A stretch of 64,000 bases of DNA from PALSA-693 sp963702305 (GTDB taxonomy: Bacteria; Actinomycetota; Acidimicrobiia; Acidimicrobiales; Palsa-688). The stretch lies in contig CAVPBX010000018.1 in the NCBI GenBank assembly GCA_963702305.1, forward strand, positions 434,001 through 498,000. The letters are read 5' to 3'. A model generated the notes under the pieces. The model had not been told where the DNA came from and made no database searches. It saw nothing but the letters and a program-made list of their open reading frames with translations. Both the position numbers and the translations under genes were made by a program. Below are positions 7,406-16,723 of this stretch, piece by piece (the first letter of the stretch is position 1; every line of letters begins with the position of its first letter).

Positions 7406-8860
7406 CTACCGAACGGAGCCCCTTCCGCCGCTGGCAGAATCGGCGTCGCCGTCGTCGCCGACCACCCGTAACGGCGGCAGGGCGGGCCAGTCCGCGCCGA
7501 GATACAGGTCGAGGACGTGGGCGAGGGTGGGCACCTGCTTGACCGTCAGCGGACCGTCGCTGGGACCGCGCTCCGGCACCAGGGCCCGGGTGAAACCCAG
7601 CCGGGAGGCCTCGACCAGGCGCCGCGGCGTGTGGGCGACCTGCCGCACCTCGCCGCCCAGACCGACCTCGCCCAGGACGACCAGATCGTCGCCGACGGCC
7701 AGCCCGGTGGCCGCGGACGCCAACGCCAGGCACACGGCCAGGTCGGCGCCCGGGTCGGTGACGCGGACGCCGCCGACCACCGAGACGTACACGTCGTGGT
7801 GGGCCAGGCTCAGACCGGCCCGCCGGTCGAGCACGGCCAGGAGCAAGGCCAGCCGGCCGGCGTCGAAGCCGGTGGCCGACCGGCGGGGGCTCACCATCGG
7901 GGTTTCCACCACCAGGGCCTGGATCTCGACCAGCAACGGCCGCTGGCCTTCCATGGAGGGGAACACCACCGACCCGGGCGTCCCGTAGCGGCGGTCGAGG
8001 AGGAAGATGCCGCCGGCGTCGGTGACCCCCTCCAGGCCGGTGCCGGTCATCTCGAAGAGGCCCAGCTCGCCCGTGGGGCCGAAGCGGTGCTTGACCGAGC
8101 GCAGCAGGCGGAGGGCGTGGTGGCGGTCGCCCTCGAAGGACAGCACGGTGTCGACCAGGTGCTCCAGCACGCGCGGCCCGGCCAGGCTGCCGTCCTTGGT
8201 GACGTGACCGACCAGGATGGTCGTCGGACCGCCGTCCGCCTTGGCCATCGCTGCCAACTGGTGGGCGCAGCCCCGGACCTGGACGACCGAGCCCGGAGTG
8301 GACTCCAGGTCCGGATCCCACACGGTCTGCACCGAGTCGATCACCACCACGTCGGGGGTGATCTCGTCGACGGCCGCCTGGATGCCGGGCATCGAGGTCT
8401 CGGCCACCAGCCACAATCCCGGCACCAGGGCGTCGAGGCGTTCGGCCCGCCGGCGGATCTGGACCGGTGACTCCTCGGCGGACACCAGCAGGCAGCGCAG
8501 GCCCCGGCGGGCCAGGTGGGCCAGGGCCTGCAACACCAGCGTGGACTTGCCGATCCCCGGCTCCCCGCCCAGCAGGATCACCGAACCCGGCACCAGGCCC
8601 CCACCCAGCACCCGGTCCAGCTCCGGCAGGTGCGTCGACACCGGCGCCCCGCCGTCGAGGGCGATGTCGGTCAGGGCGATAGGGGCGGCCGCAGGACGAG
8701 CGGCGGGCCCCCCGCCGGCGCCGGTGCGGTCCCGACCAGCGGCCGGCTCCACCTCCTCCACCAAGGTGTTCCACGCCCCGCAACCCGGGCAGCGGCCGGC
8801 CCAGCGCGGCGAGGCGGACCCGCAGTCCGTGCAGCGATGGACGGTACGGAGGCGGGCCAC
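7406..8860 (-). CDS. radA: DNA repair protein RadA (Sms)
   Basis: The protein has 484 residues. An N-terminal zinc finger (CTDCG...CPGCG, about residues 9-25) is followed by a RecA-like ATPase with Walker A GGEPGIGKST. A KHRFGPTGELG motif (the RadA KNRFG signature with Asn replaced by His) and a Lon-protease-like C-terminal domain complete it. RadA is a branch-migration helicase in recombination. I chose GTG at 8860 because the zinc finger begins immediately after it. The operon order is clpC, lipoprotein, radA, disA. Confidence 0.95.
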   Translation of the reverse strand: MARLRTVHRCTDCGSASPRWAGRCPGCGAWNTLVEEVEPAAGRDRTGAGGGPAARPAAAPIALTDIALDGGAPVSTHLPELDRVLGGGLVPGSVILLGGEPGIGKSTLVLQALAHLARRGLRCLLVSAEESPVQIRRRAERLDALVPGLWLVAETSMPGIQAAVDEITPDVVVIDSVQTVWDPDLESTPGSVVQVRGCAHQLAAMAKADGGPTTILVGHVTKDGSLAGPRVLEHLVDTVLSFEGDRHHALRLLRSVKHRFGPTGELGLFEMTGTGLEGVTDAGGIFLLDRRYGTPGSVVFPSMEGQRPLLVEIQALVVETPMVSPRRSATGFDAGRLALLLAVLDRRAGLSLAHHDVYVSVVGGVRVTDPGADLAVCLALASAATGLAVGDDLVVLGEVGLGGEVRQVAHTPRRLVEASRLGFTRALVPERGPSDGPLTVKQVPTLAHVLDLYLGADWPALPPLRVVGDDGDADSASGGRGSVR

Positions 8861-8871
8861 GCCCGACCACC

Positions 8872-9678
8872 CTAGGGGTGGGGTGTGACCGTCTCGGCCA
8901 TGGTGGGGGCGCCCTGCCGGTGGGCCCCGCGGCGCTGCCGGCCGCGGCCAGGTCCGCGCCGCCGTCGGCGCCGGCGCCACCAGAAGGCGCCGAGCCCGAA
9001 GAGCACAAGCACCACCACACCGCCGGCGACGATCGCGGCCACGATCCGCCCCGAGTCCCACTGCCGGGTCACCGCCGTGAGGGTGAGGGACTGGCCCAGG
9101 CGCGGCGTCCACTGGAGGTTCCCGCCGCTGCGGGAGCCGGCGTTGCTCCGCACCACGCCCCCGGGGAGGTGGGCGGCCACCCCGAAGGTGAACACCTGCG
9201 CCGGCTGCTGGCCGGCCGCGCCCGCCAAGGGACCCGGGTTGACACCGGTCGGCGAACCCAGCACGCCGGCGAGGCCGGAGTCGCCGAAGCAGGCCAGACC
9301 GCAGGTCAGGTCCACCTTCCCGGTCAGGGTGGTCTCGGTGCGCCAGAAGGTGTGCCGGGAGGAGATGGCCAGCTGGAACGGCTTGGCGCCGGCGATCTCG
9401 CGGACCAGGGCGCTGGCCTGCGTCGGGGTGGTGTACGGGTGGCTGGCCGCCACCACCGTCGTCCCGCCGGGGCCGGGCGACGGACCGGTGACCGTCCACC
9501 CCGCCGCGGTCAGGTCCGCGACCTGCAGCTGGGCGGCCAAGGCCGCCGAGCCGCCGACCGCGCCCAGCGCGGACCGGTCGAGGCTCACCGAGACGCCCAC
9601 CACCCCCCGCCCGCCGTTGGCGGCGTCGACGGAGACCTGGGTGGTGACCTGGCAGCCGGCCAGCGCCACCAGCGCCAT
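8872..9678 (-). CDS. LppM/DUF3153-like lipoprotein with C-terminal membrane anchor
   Basis: The predicted protein has 268 residues from the first ATG. A lipobox LVALAGC sits at residues 3-9. A beta-rich extracytoplasmic domain with two nearby cysteines (LTCGLACFGD) follows, then a C-terminal transmembrane helix (VAAIVAGGVVVLVLFGLGAF) and an Arg-rich cytoplasmic tail. The architecture resembles mycobacterial LppM. In the same frame upstream of the ATG the DNA reads RHLPRPAALLAAL, an ideal signal-peptide start, but no start codon precedes it. A frameshift or non-canonical start is therefore possible. It lies between clpC and radA. Confidence 0.6.
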   Translation of the reverse strand: MALVALAGCQVTTQVSVDAANGGRGVVGVSVSLDRSALGAVGGSAALAAQLQVADLTAAGWTVTGPSPGPGGTTVVAASHPYTTPTQASALVREIAGAKPFQLAISSRHTFWRTETTLTGKVDLTCGLACFGDSGLAGVLGSPTGVNPGPLAGAAGQQPAQVFTFGVAAHLPGGVVRSNAGSRSGGNLQWTPRLGQSLTLTAVTRQWDSGRIVAAIVAGGVVVLVLFGLGAFWWRRRRRRRGPGRGRQRRGAHRQGAPTMAETVTPHP

Positions 9679-9734
9679 GAGCGCGGCCAGCAGGGCGGCG
9701 GGGCGCGGGAGGTGGCGCCCCCCGCCGCTACGGG

Positions 9735-12251
9735 CTATTCGCCGCTGCCGGCGCCGGCCATCTCGACCGGCGGCGGTTGCAGGCCCTCGATGGACCGGAA
9801 CACGATGACCGGTTCGCCCCCATCGGGATCGGGTTCGAGGTCGACGATGATCGTCTCGCCGGCCCGGAACTCCTTCCAGAGGATCTTCTCGGAAAGGGGA
9901 TCCTCGACCATCCGCTGCAGCGCCCGGCGCAAAGGCCGAGCCCCCATCGTCGGGTCGTAACCCTTCTCGACGACGTGGTACTTGGCCGCCTGGGTGAGCT
10001 CCAGGCTCAGACCCTGGCCCTCGAGGCTGGTGCGCACCCGCTTGATCATCAGGTCGATGATCTCGGTCACCTCGTCCTTGGTCAACTCGTGGAAGACGAT
10101 GACGTCGTCGATGCGGTTGAGGAACTCGGGCCGGAAGTGGGCCTTGAGGGCGTCGTTGACCTTGAGCTTCATCTTCTCGTAGGTCACCGCTTCGCTGGTC
10201 TTGGCAAAACCGACGGAGGTCTTGCGCAGATCCGCCGTCCCCAAGTTGGAGGTCATGATGATGACCGTGTTCTTGAAGTCGACGCTGCGCCCCTGCGAGT
10301 CGGTCAGCCGGCCGTCTTCCAGGATCTGGAGGAGGGCGTTGAACACATCGGGGTGCGCTTTCTCGATCTCGTCGAACAGCACCACCGAGAACGGCTTGCG
10401 ACGCACGGCTTCAGTCAGCTGGCCGCCTTCCTCGTACCCCACGTAGCCGGGGGGCGATCCGACGAGCCGGCTCACGGTGTGCTTCTCCATGTACTCAGAC
10501 ATGTCGAGCTGGATGAGCGAGCCTTCGTCGCCGAAGAGGAACTCGGCGAGGGTCTTGGCCGTCTCGGTCTTGCCCACGCCGGAGGGGCCCAGGAAGATGA
10601 ACGAGCCGCTCGGCCGCTTGGGATCCTTGAGACCGGCCCGGGTGCGGCGGATGGCCTGCGACACGGCCCGGATGGCGTCCTCCTGGCCGATGACCCGCTT
10701 GTGCAGCTCGTCCTCCATGCGGAGCAGCTTGGCGGTCTCCTCCTCGGTCAGCTTGTAGACCGGGATGCCCGTCCAGTTGGACAGGACGTCGGCGATGACC
10801 TCCTCGTCGACCACGTCGAACAGGTCGACGCCCTCGGCCCGCCACTCCTGCTCTTTGGCGGCCTTGCGCTGGAGGAGCTCCTCCTCCTTCTCGCGGAACT
10901 TCTTGGCCTGCTCGAAGTTCTGCTTCTCGATGGCGAGCTCCTTGTCCTTGCGGACCCGGGTGATGTCGTCCTCGATGGCCTTGTAGTCCGGCGGGGTGGC
11001 CATGCGGCGGATGCGCAGGCGGCTGCCGGCCTCGTCGATCAGGTCGATGGCCTTGTCCGGCAGGTACCGGTCGGCGATGTAGCGGTCGGCCAGGTTGGCG
11101 GCGGCCACCACGGCCTGGTCGGTGATCGTCACCCCGTGATGCGACTCGTAGCGGTCCCGGAGCCCCTTGAGGATCTCGATGGTGTGGCTGAGCGAGGGCT
11201 CCTCGACCTTGATGGGCTGGAAGCGCCGCTCGAGGGCCGCGTCCTTCTCCAGGTGCTTGCGGTACTCGTCGAGGGTGGTGGCCCCGATGGTCTGCAGCTC
11301 GCCGCGGGCCAGCATGGGCTTGAGGATCGACGCCGCGTCGATGGCGCCTTCGGCCGCGCCGGCCCCGACGAGGGTGTGCAACTCGTCGATGAAAAGAATG
11401 ATGTCGCCGCGGGTCCGGATCTCCTTGAGCACCTTCTTGAGGCGCTCCTCGAAATCACCCCGGTACCGGGACCCGGCCACCAGCGCCCCCAGATCGAGGG
11501 TGTAGAGCTGCTTGCCCTTGATGGTCTCGGGGACGTCGCCACCGACGATCTTCTGGGACAGGCCCTCGACGATGGCGGTCTTGCCGACGCCGGGCTCGCC
11601 GATGAGGACCGGATTGTTTTTCGTGCGGCGGGACAGGACCTGCATGACCCGCTCGATCTCGCGCTCGCGACCGATGACCGGATCGAGCTTGCGCTCCCGG
11701 GCCAGCTGGGTCAGGTTGCGACCGAACTGGTCGAGGACCGGCGAACCGCTGGGGGCCTCCTGGCCGGGGGTGGCACCCGGGCCGGCCGGGGCGCCCTCCT
11801 TGCCGCCGGGCGACTGGTAACCGGACAGGAGCTGGATGACCTGCTGGCGGACGCGGGGCAGGTCGGCGCCGAGGCTGACCAGTACCTGGGCCGCCACGCC
11901 TTCGCCCTCGCGCACCAGCCCGAGGAGCATGTGCTCCGTGCCGATGTAGTTGTGGCCCAGCTGGAGCGCCTCGCGTAGCGACAACTCCAGGACCTTCTTG
12001 GCTCGGGGCGTGAACGGCGGCGACCCCGTCGTCGACGACCCGGCGGGGCCGATGGTCTCTTCGACCTTCTCGCGCACCGCTTCCAGGCTGACCCCAAGGG
12101 ACTCGAGCGCCTTGGCCGCCACGCCTTCACCCTCGTGGATGAGGCCCAGCAAGATGTGCTCGGTGCCGATGAAGTTATGGTTGAGAAGGCGCGCTTCCTC
12201 CTGGGCCAAGACCAGGACTCTTCGGGCTCGGTCAGTAAAACGTTCGAACAT
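9735..12251 (-). CDS. clpC: ATP-dependent Clp protease ATP-binding subunit ClpC
   Basis: The protein has 838 residues, the usual ClpC length. Two Clp_N repeats (about 1-140) precede AAA domain 1 with Walker A GEPGVGKT at 218-225. A coiled middle domain with a UVR-like segment (QNFEQAKKFREKEEEL) follows, then AAA domain 2 with Walker A GPSGVGKT near residue 550. ClpC unfolds substrates for ClpP. GGAGG lies 7 nt before the ATG. It heads the lipoprotein-radA-disA operon and is divergent from the polyprenyl synthase gene. The coding frame is intact, unlike that of many genes to its right. Confidence 0.97.
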   Translation of the reverse strand: MFERFTDRARRVLVLAQEEARLLNHNFIGTEHILLGLIHEGEGVAAKALESLGVSLEAVREKVEETIGPAGSSTTGSPPFTPRAKKVLELSLREALQLGHNYIGTEHMLLGLVREGEGVAAQVLVSLGADLPRVRQQVIQLLSGYQSPGGKEGAPAGPGATPGQEAPSGSPVLDQFGRNLTQLARERKLDPVIGREREIERVMQVLSRRTKNNPVLIGEPGVGKTAIVEGLSQKIVGGDVPETIKGKQLYTLDLGALVAGSRYRGDFEERLKKVLKEIRTRGDIILFIDELHTLVGAGAAEGAIDAASILKPMLARGELQTIGATTLDEYRKHLEKDAALERRFQPIKVEEPSLSHTIEILKGLRDRYESHHGVTITDQAVVAAANLADRYIADRYLPDKAIDLIDEAGSRLRIRRMATPPDYKAIEDDITRVRKDKELAIEKQNFEQAKKFREKEEELLQRKAAKEQEWRAEGVDLFDVVDEEVIADVLSNWTGIPVYKLTEEETAKLLRMEDELHKRVIGQEDAIRAVSQAIRRTRAGLKDPKRPSGSFIFLGPSGVGKTETAKTLAEFLFGDEGSLIQLDMSEYMEKHTVSRLVGSPPGYVGYEEGGQLTEAVRRKPFSVVLFDEIEKAHPDVFNALLQILEDGRLTDSQGRSVDFKNTVIIMTSNLGTADLRKTSVGFAKTSEAVTYEKMKLKVNDALKAHFRPEFLNRIDDVIVFHELTKDEVTEIIDLMIKRVRTSLEGQGLSLELTQAAKYHVVEKGYDPTMGARPLRRALQRMVEDPLSEKILWKEFRAGETIIVDLEPDPDGGEPVIVFRSIEGLQPPPVEMAGAGSGE

Positions 12252-12410
12252 GCTGGTCCTCCGTCCCAGCAGTGTACCCGCCACTCTCCCGTTCCGTCTG
12301 AGCATGGCCCGGGCACCACGCCCCAGTTCGTACTTGCGACGGGGGTCGCGTACTCTCGCCAGGAGTGAACTGTCGTAGATGAACTGCGTCTTCCTGGCCT
12401 CGAGGAGGCC
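12252..12410. promoter_or_regulatory. Divergent promoter region clpC / polyprenyl synthase
   Basis: This is a 159-bp gap between divergently read genes, so it must carry promoters for both. I see a TACACT hexamer on the minus strand shortly upstream of clpC but no matching strong -35. No HAIR or CtsR-type heat-shock operator was evident by eye. Confidence 0.4.
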
Positions 12411-13388
12411 TTGGGCCGGGTCGAGCAGGCCTTGTCCACCACGACCGCGGCGGCCGATCCCTTCCTCGCCGAGGTCACCGGTCACCTGGTCAGAGCCGGT
12501 GGGAAACGGCTGCGGCCGGCGCTGGTGATCGCAGCGGCCGCGGTCAGCACGGCCTCCCCGGCGGGGGCGGACGGCGCCGCCGACATCGACGTCGATGAGA
12601 ACGTCATCCAGGGCGGGGTGGCGGTGGAGTTGGTGCATCTGGGGTCGCTGTACCACGACGACGTCATGGACGAGGCCGAGCACCGGCGGGGGGTGGAGAG
12701 CGTCAACGCCCGGTGGGGCAATCTGATCGCCATCCTGGCCGGCGACTTCCTGCTGGCTCGGGCCTCGGAGATCGCGGCGTCGTTGGGCACCGAGGTGGCG
12801 GCCCTGCTGGCCCGCACCATCGGCCAGCTGTGCGAAGGCGAAGTGGGGCAGCTGCGCTATTCGTTCGACCCGTCTCGGCCCGAAGCGGCCTACCTGGCCT
12901 CGATCGCCGGCAAGACGGCCTCGTTGATGGCCACCTCGGCCCGCATCGGCGGCCTCGTCAGCGGCGCGCCCCGGCCGTGGGTCGATGCCCTGACCGACTA
13001 CGGACACGCCCTGGGCATGGCCTTCCAGATCTGGGACGACGTCCGCGACCTGGTCTGCAACGAAGCCAACCTGGGCAAGCCGGCCGGCCACGACATGGTC
13101 GAGGGGACCTACACCCTGCCGGTGTTGCGGGCCCTGGCCGTCCCGGGCGCCGGCGACGACCTGCGGGCGTTGCTCGGCGGACCGCTGGACCCGCCGGCGC
13201 GGGACAAGGCCCGCGACCTGGTGCTCTCCACCCAGGCCGTGGTGGCGTCCATCGCGGAGGCCCGGCGGTGGGCCGACCAGGCCGACTCCGCCCTGGACCT
13301 GCTGCGGACCGAGGGCGGCTCGGCGATCCGCCTGGCGGTGCTCGGGCAGATGGGCCACCGGCTGATCGACGAGCTCGACGTAACCTGA
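12411..13388 (+). CDS. Polyprenyl diphosphate synthase (trans-isoprenyl type)
   Basis: The product has about 325 residues. The first Asp-rich motif is DDVMD (LYHDDVMDEAEHRRG) and the second is DDVRD (FQIWDDVRD). The substrate-binding segment GGKRLRPAL is near the N-terminus. The family condenses isopentenyl diphosphate to make heptaprenyl-to-nonaprenyl chains for menaquinone side chains. The start is uncertain. A TTG at 12411 has GAGGAGG too close upstream, and the frame stays family-like a little farther (VVDELRLPGLEEA) after an in-frame TGA. An AGGAG at about 12361 suggests a start near 12365-12375, possibly disturbed by an indel. Confidence 0.88.
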   Translation: MGRVEQALSTTTAAADPFLAEVTGHLVRAGGKRLRPALVIAAAAVSTASPAGADGAADIDVDENVIQGGVAVELVHLGSLYHDDVMDEAEHRRGVESVNARWGNLIAILAGDFLLARASEIAASLGTEVAALLARTIGQLCEGEVGQLRYSFDPSRPEAAYLASIAGKTASLMATSARIGGLVSGAPRPWVDALTDYGHALGMAFQIWDDVRDLVCNEANLGKPAGHDMVEGTYTLPVLRALAVPGAGDDLRALLGGPLDPPARDKARDLVLSTQAVVASIAEARRWADQADSALDLLRTEGGSAIRLAVLGQMGHRLIDELDVT

Positions 13389-13441
13389 CTTCCTTCGATC
13401 GGCGTCCGCCTGACACCGATCGGGGCCGGACCCGAGAGGGA

Positions 13442-13556
13442 ACGGTAACGCGACAGGCGCGTGACGCTGAAAGGCGCGGCTGGCGCGAAAGCCGCTCTCT
13501 ATGACGATTGCGTGACAATCGTCGCCGCGAGCAGAAAGTGGTTGGCGCGTTACCGT
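13442..13556. repeat. Nested palindrome between convergent genes
   Basis: An outer inverted repeat ACGGTAACGCG (13442-13452) / CGCGTTACCGT (13546-13556) encloses a perfect hairpin GACGATTG-cgtga-CAATCGTC (13503-13523). It lies in the 271-bp gap between the convergent polyprenyl synthase and lysS genes. No coding sequence is evident there. It could act as a bidirectional terminator or a structured RNA, but no U tract follows the stems. Confidence 0.75.
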
Positions 13557-13659
13557 CGTTGCGAGCCCGGCCAGCTCGATCTGGAAGGGCCGACCGAGGT
13601 ACGCCAGGCCGGAACAGTGTGGAGGGGCGGACATGCGAGGGTCCCGGCCTCACGCCCGC

Positions 13660-15070
13660 CTAGGTCTGCTCCGGCCGCATGGTCGGAAAGGCGATGACGT
13701 CGCGGATGGCGTCCACGCCGGCGAGGAGCATGACCAGGCGGTCCATGCCGATCCCGAGCCCGCCGGTGGGGGGCAGCCCGAACTCCAGGGCCCGCAGGTA
13801 GTCCTCGTCCACCACCATGGCCTCGTCGTCGCCGGCGGCCCGGGCCTCGGCCTGGGCCTCGAACCGGGCCCGCTGCTCGTCGGGGTCGACCAGCTCGCTG
13901 AAGGCGTTGCAGAGCTCCCGGCCGGCGACGATGGCTTCGAAGCGCTCCACCAGGCCCGGCTGGGTGCGATGGTCCCGGGCCAGGGGTGAGACCTCCTTCG
14001 GGTAGTCGGTCACGAAGACCGGCCCCCACAGCTCCGCCTCGGTGGTCTTCTCGTAGATCTCCAGGATCAGCTTGCCGGGGCCCCAGGCGTCGTGGACCGC
14101 AACGCCGGCCTTCGCCGCCACGGCCCGCAGCTCCTCCACCGGCATCGAGACGTCGACCGACAGGCCGGCGTGCTCGACGATCAGCTCGGTCATCGTCGCC
14201 CGCCGCCACGGCACGGCCAGGGACAAGGGGCCGACCGTCGTACTCCAGCGACGTGGTGCCGCAGACAGGCCAGGGCCGCGCCGGCGACCAGCTCCTCGGT
14301 CAGCGCCATCATGTCGGTGTAGTCGGCGTAGGCCTGGTACAGCTCCAGCATGGTGAACTCCGGGTTGTGCCGCGGCGACAGCCCCTCGTTGCGGAACACC
14401 CGGGCGATCTCGAACACCTTCTCGAAGCCGCCGACCACCAGCCGCTTGAGGTACAGCTCGGGGGCGACCCTGCAGGTACAGGTCGAGGTCCAGGGCGTTG
14501 TGGTGGGTGACGAACGGCCGGGCCGCCGCCCCGCCGGGGATGGGGTGGAAGATCGGCGTCTCCACCTCCACGAACCCCCGTTCCTCCAGCCAGCGGCGGG
14601 TCCACGAGATCACCCGGCTGCGCAGCAGCAGCGTCTCCCGTGACCCTTCGTGGGCCCACAGGTCGGCGTAGCGCTGCCGGTAGCGCAGGTCGACGTCGGT
14701 GAGACCCTTCCACTTGTCGCCGAAACTGCGCCGGGCCTCGGCCAACAACACCCACGACGTGACCTTCACGGAGAGCTCACCCGTCCGGGTCCGCACCACC
14801 TCGCCGGTAGCGCCGATCCAGTCGCCGAGTGACAGGTGCCCGAACTCCTGAAAGCGCTCCGTCCACGCCGCGCCGGCGAACAGCTGGATCGCCCCGGACG
14901 GAGTCCCGCAGGGTGCCGAAGGCCAGCTTGCCCATCTCCCGGCGCAGCATCAGCCGGCCGGCGACGGACACCACCACGCCGGAGTCGGCGCCGGCTTCGA
15001 GCGAGGCGAACCGGGCCGCCAGCTCCGCCGCCGAGGCGTCGCGGTCAAACCGGTACGGGATGCCCTCCAT
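13660..15070 (-). CDS. lysS: Lysine--tRNA ligase (class II), frame broken in three places
   Basis: LysRS charges tRNA-Lys. The N-terminus reads IPYRFDRDASAAELAARF. The OB-fold domain continues with DKWKGLTDVDLRYRQRYADL. Motif 2 is FRNEGLSPRHNPEFTMLE and motif 3 is GLPPTGGLGIGMDRLVMLL at the C-terminus. The pieces lie in different frames with joins near 14895, 14465 and 14225-14265, and protein similarity is continuous over each join. The two joins I examined (14895 and 14225-14265) sit in G/C runs. The gene is essential and complete in content, so I read the breaks as sequence errors. The start ATG at 15070 is 8 nt past the coaX stop. Confidence 0.92.
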
Positions 15071-15078
15071 CGACGGCC

Positions 15079-15872
15079 CTATCGCTCGTTGCGTCCGAAG
15101 ATGATGCGCAGCCCGTCCAGGGTCAGCCAGGGCTCGTGGTGCTGGATGGCGGCCGAGTACGGGCCGATCAGCCCGGCCAGCCCGCCGGTCGCCACCACCG
15201 TGCAGGGGCCCACCTCGTCCTGCAGGCGCCGGCACAGCCCGTCCACCTGGGCCGCGAACCCGTAGATGACCCCGGCCTGCACCGATTCGACCGTGTTCTT
15301 GGCCAGCACGCTGCGGGGCTCGACCAGCTCGACCCGCGGCAGCAGGGCGGCCCGGGCGGACAGGGCCTCCAACGAGATCTCGATGCCCGGGCACGATGAT
15401 GCCGCCCGAGGTACTCGCCCTTCGCGGAGACCACCTCGAAGGTGGTGGCGGTCCCGAAGTCGACGACGATGGTGGGGCCGCCGTACTTCTCGAAGGCCGC
15501 CACCGCGTCGGCGATGCGGTCGGCGCCCACCTCCTTGGGGTTGTCGTAGTGGATCGGCATGCCGGTGCGGACGCCCGGCTCGACGATCACGGTGTCCACC
15601 TTGAACCACCGGTCGCTCATCTCCCGCAGGGCCGTGCGCAACCGGGGCACGACCGAGGCCACCGCGATACCGGTGATGGCCTCGGCCGGGTCGAGCCCTT
15701 GCAGCTGGAAGAGCTGGTCGATGAGCAGCGCCATCTCGTCGGCGGTGCGCGACGCCACGGTGGCGATGCGCCAGTGGTGGAGCAGCTCGGTGCCGCTGCC
15801 CCCCGGGCCGTCGCCGGGCGCGTACAGGCCGATGACGGTCTGGGTGTTGCCGACGTCGATGGCGACCAGCAC
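15079..15872 (-). CDS. coaX: Type III pantothenate kinase, one frame break
   Basis: CoaX phosphorylates pantothenate in CoA synthesis. A GTG start gives LVAIDVGNTQTVIGLY with the phosphate-binding loop. Further motifs are GADRIADAVAAFEKYGG and VVDFGTATTFEVV. After GEYL the frame changes near 15390-15412, then continues in family sequence (ISLEALSARAALLPRVEL, VESVQAGVIYGF, ATGGLAG). Its length is normal (about 264 residues). It lies between nadC and lysS, three bases from the former, and is co-located with panC and panD of the same pathway. Confidence 0.92.
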
Positions 15873-15875
15873 CGC

Positions 15876-16723
15876 TCAGCGCTCCAGGTCCAGGCCGATG
15901 TCGAGCACCGGGGCCGAGTGGGTCAGGGCGCCCACCGAGATCAGGTCGGCGCCGGCCGAGGCGTAGGCGGCCACCGTGTCCAACGTGACCCGCCCGGACA
16001 CCTCGACCGGGATGCGCCCACCGACGACGTGCACCGCGGCGGCGACCTCGGAGGGATCCATGTTGTCGAGCAGCAGCAGATCGGCGCCGGCGGCCAACGC
16101 CACCTTGACCTGGTCGAGGGTGTCGCATTCCACTTCGCAGGGCACGCTGGGCCAGCGCCGCTTGGCTTCCGCCACCGCGGCCTCGATGGAGATGCCGGCC
16201 AGATGGTTGTCCTTGAGGAGGATGCCGTCGGAGAGGGAACCCCGGTGGTTGACCCCGCCGCCGGCGCGCACGGCCGCCTTCTCCAGGGCCCGCAAGCCCG
16301 GCGTGGTCTTGCGGGTGTCGCGGATGCGGGTGGTGAGGCCGGCGACGCTCGACGTAACGGCGGGTCAGGGTGGCCACGCCGGAGAGGTGACCGAGCAGGT
16401 TGAGGGCGGTCCGCTCCGCGGTCAGCACCGACGCCAGCGGTCCGTGCACCCGGGCCAGGGCCTGCCCGGCCTCGATGCGGTCGCCGTCGCCGGCGGACCA
16501 CCGCACGGCGATGGCCGGGTCGACGGCGGCGAACGTCTCGGCGGCGGCCAGCCGGCCGGCCAGGACGCCGGCCGCCCGGGCCACCAGCGGCGGCGGTGAC
16601 GGTGGCGCCGGCGGGCACCAGGCTGGCGGTGAGGTCGCCGAACACGCCGAGGTCCTCGGCCAGGGCCCGGGCCACCACCTCGCGCACGGCCGTGACCGGG
16701 GGGTCCAACCAGGTGGCCGTCAT
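15876..16723 (-). CDS. nadC: Nicotinate-nucleotide pyrophosphorylase (carboxylating), frame broken
   Basis: NadC makes nicotinate mononucleotide from quinolinate and PRPP. Fragments in order are the N-terminal VVARALAEDLGVFGDLT, then TALNLLGHLSGVATLTRRYV, then GGGVNHRGSLSDGILLKDNH and LLLLDNMDPSEVAAAV. Joins lie near 16590 and 16340. Total length is close to the usual 280 residues. The ATG overlaps the nadB TGA. Together with nadB it gives aspartate-to-NAD synthesis, lacking only NadA in this window. Confidence 0.93.

Noticed and set aside
9777..11978. Very long plus-strand open frame (over 700 codons) opposite clpC
   Set aside because: It is a high-GC mirror of clpC: composition is Leu/Gly/Asp/Val-rich without any family motif, there is no ribosome-binding site, and clpC on the other strand is unambiguous.
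12252..13634. In-frame extension of clpC upstream to almost 1,300 codons
   Set aside because: The extension is antisense to the polyprenyl synthase. A family-typical N-terminus MFERFTDRARRVLVLAQEEA with GGAGG upstream fixes the clpC start at 12251.
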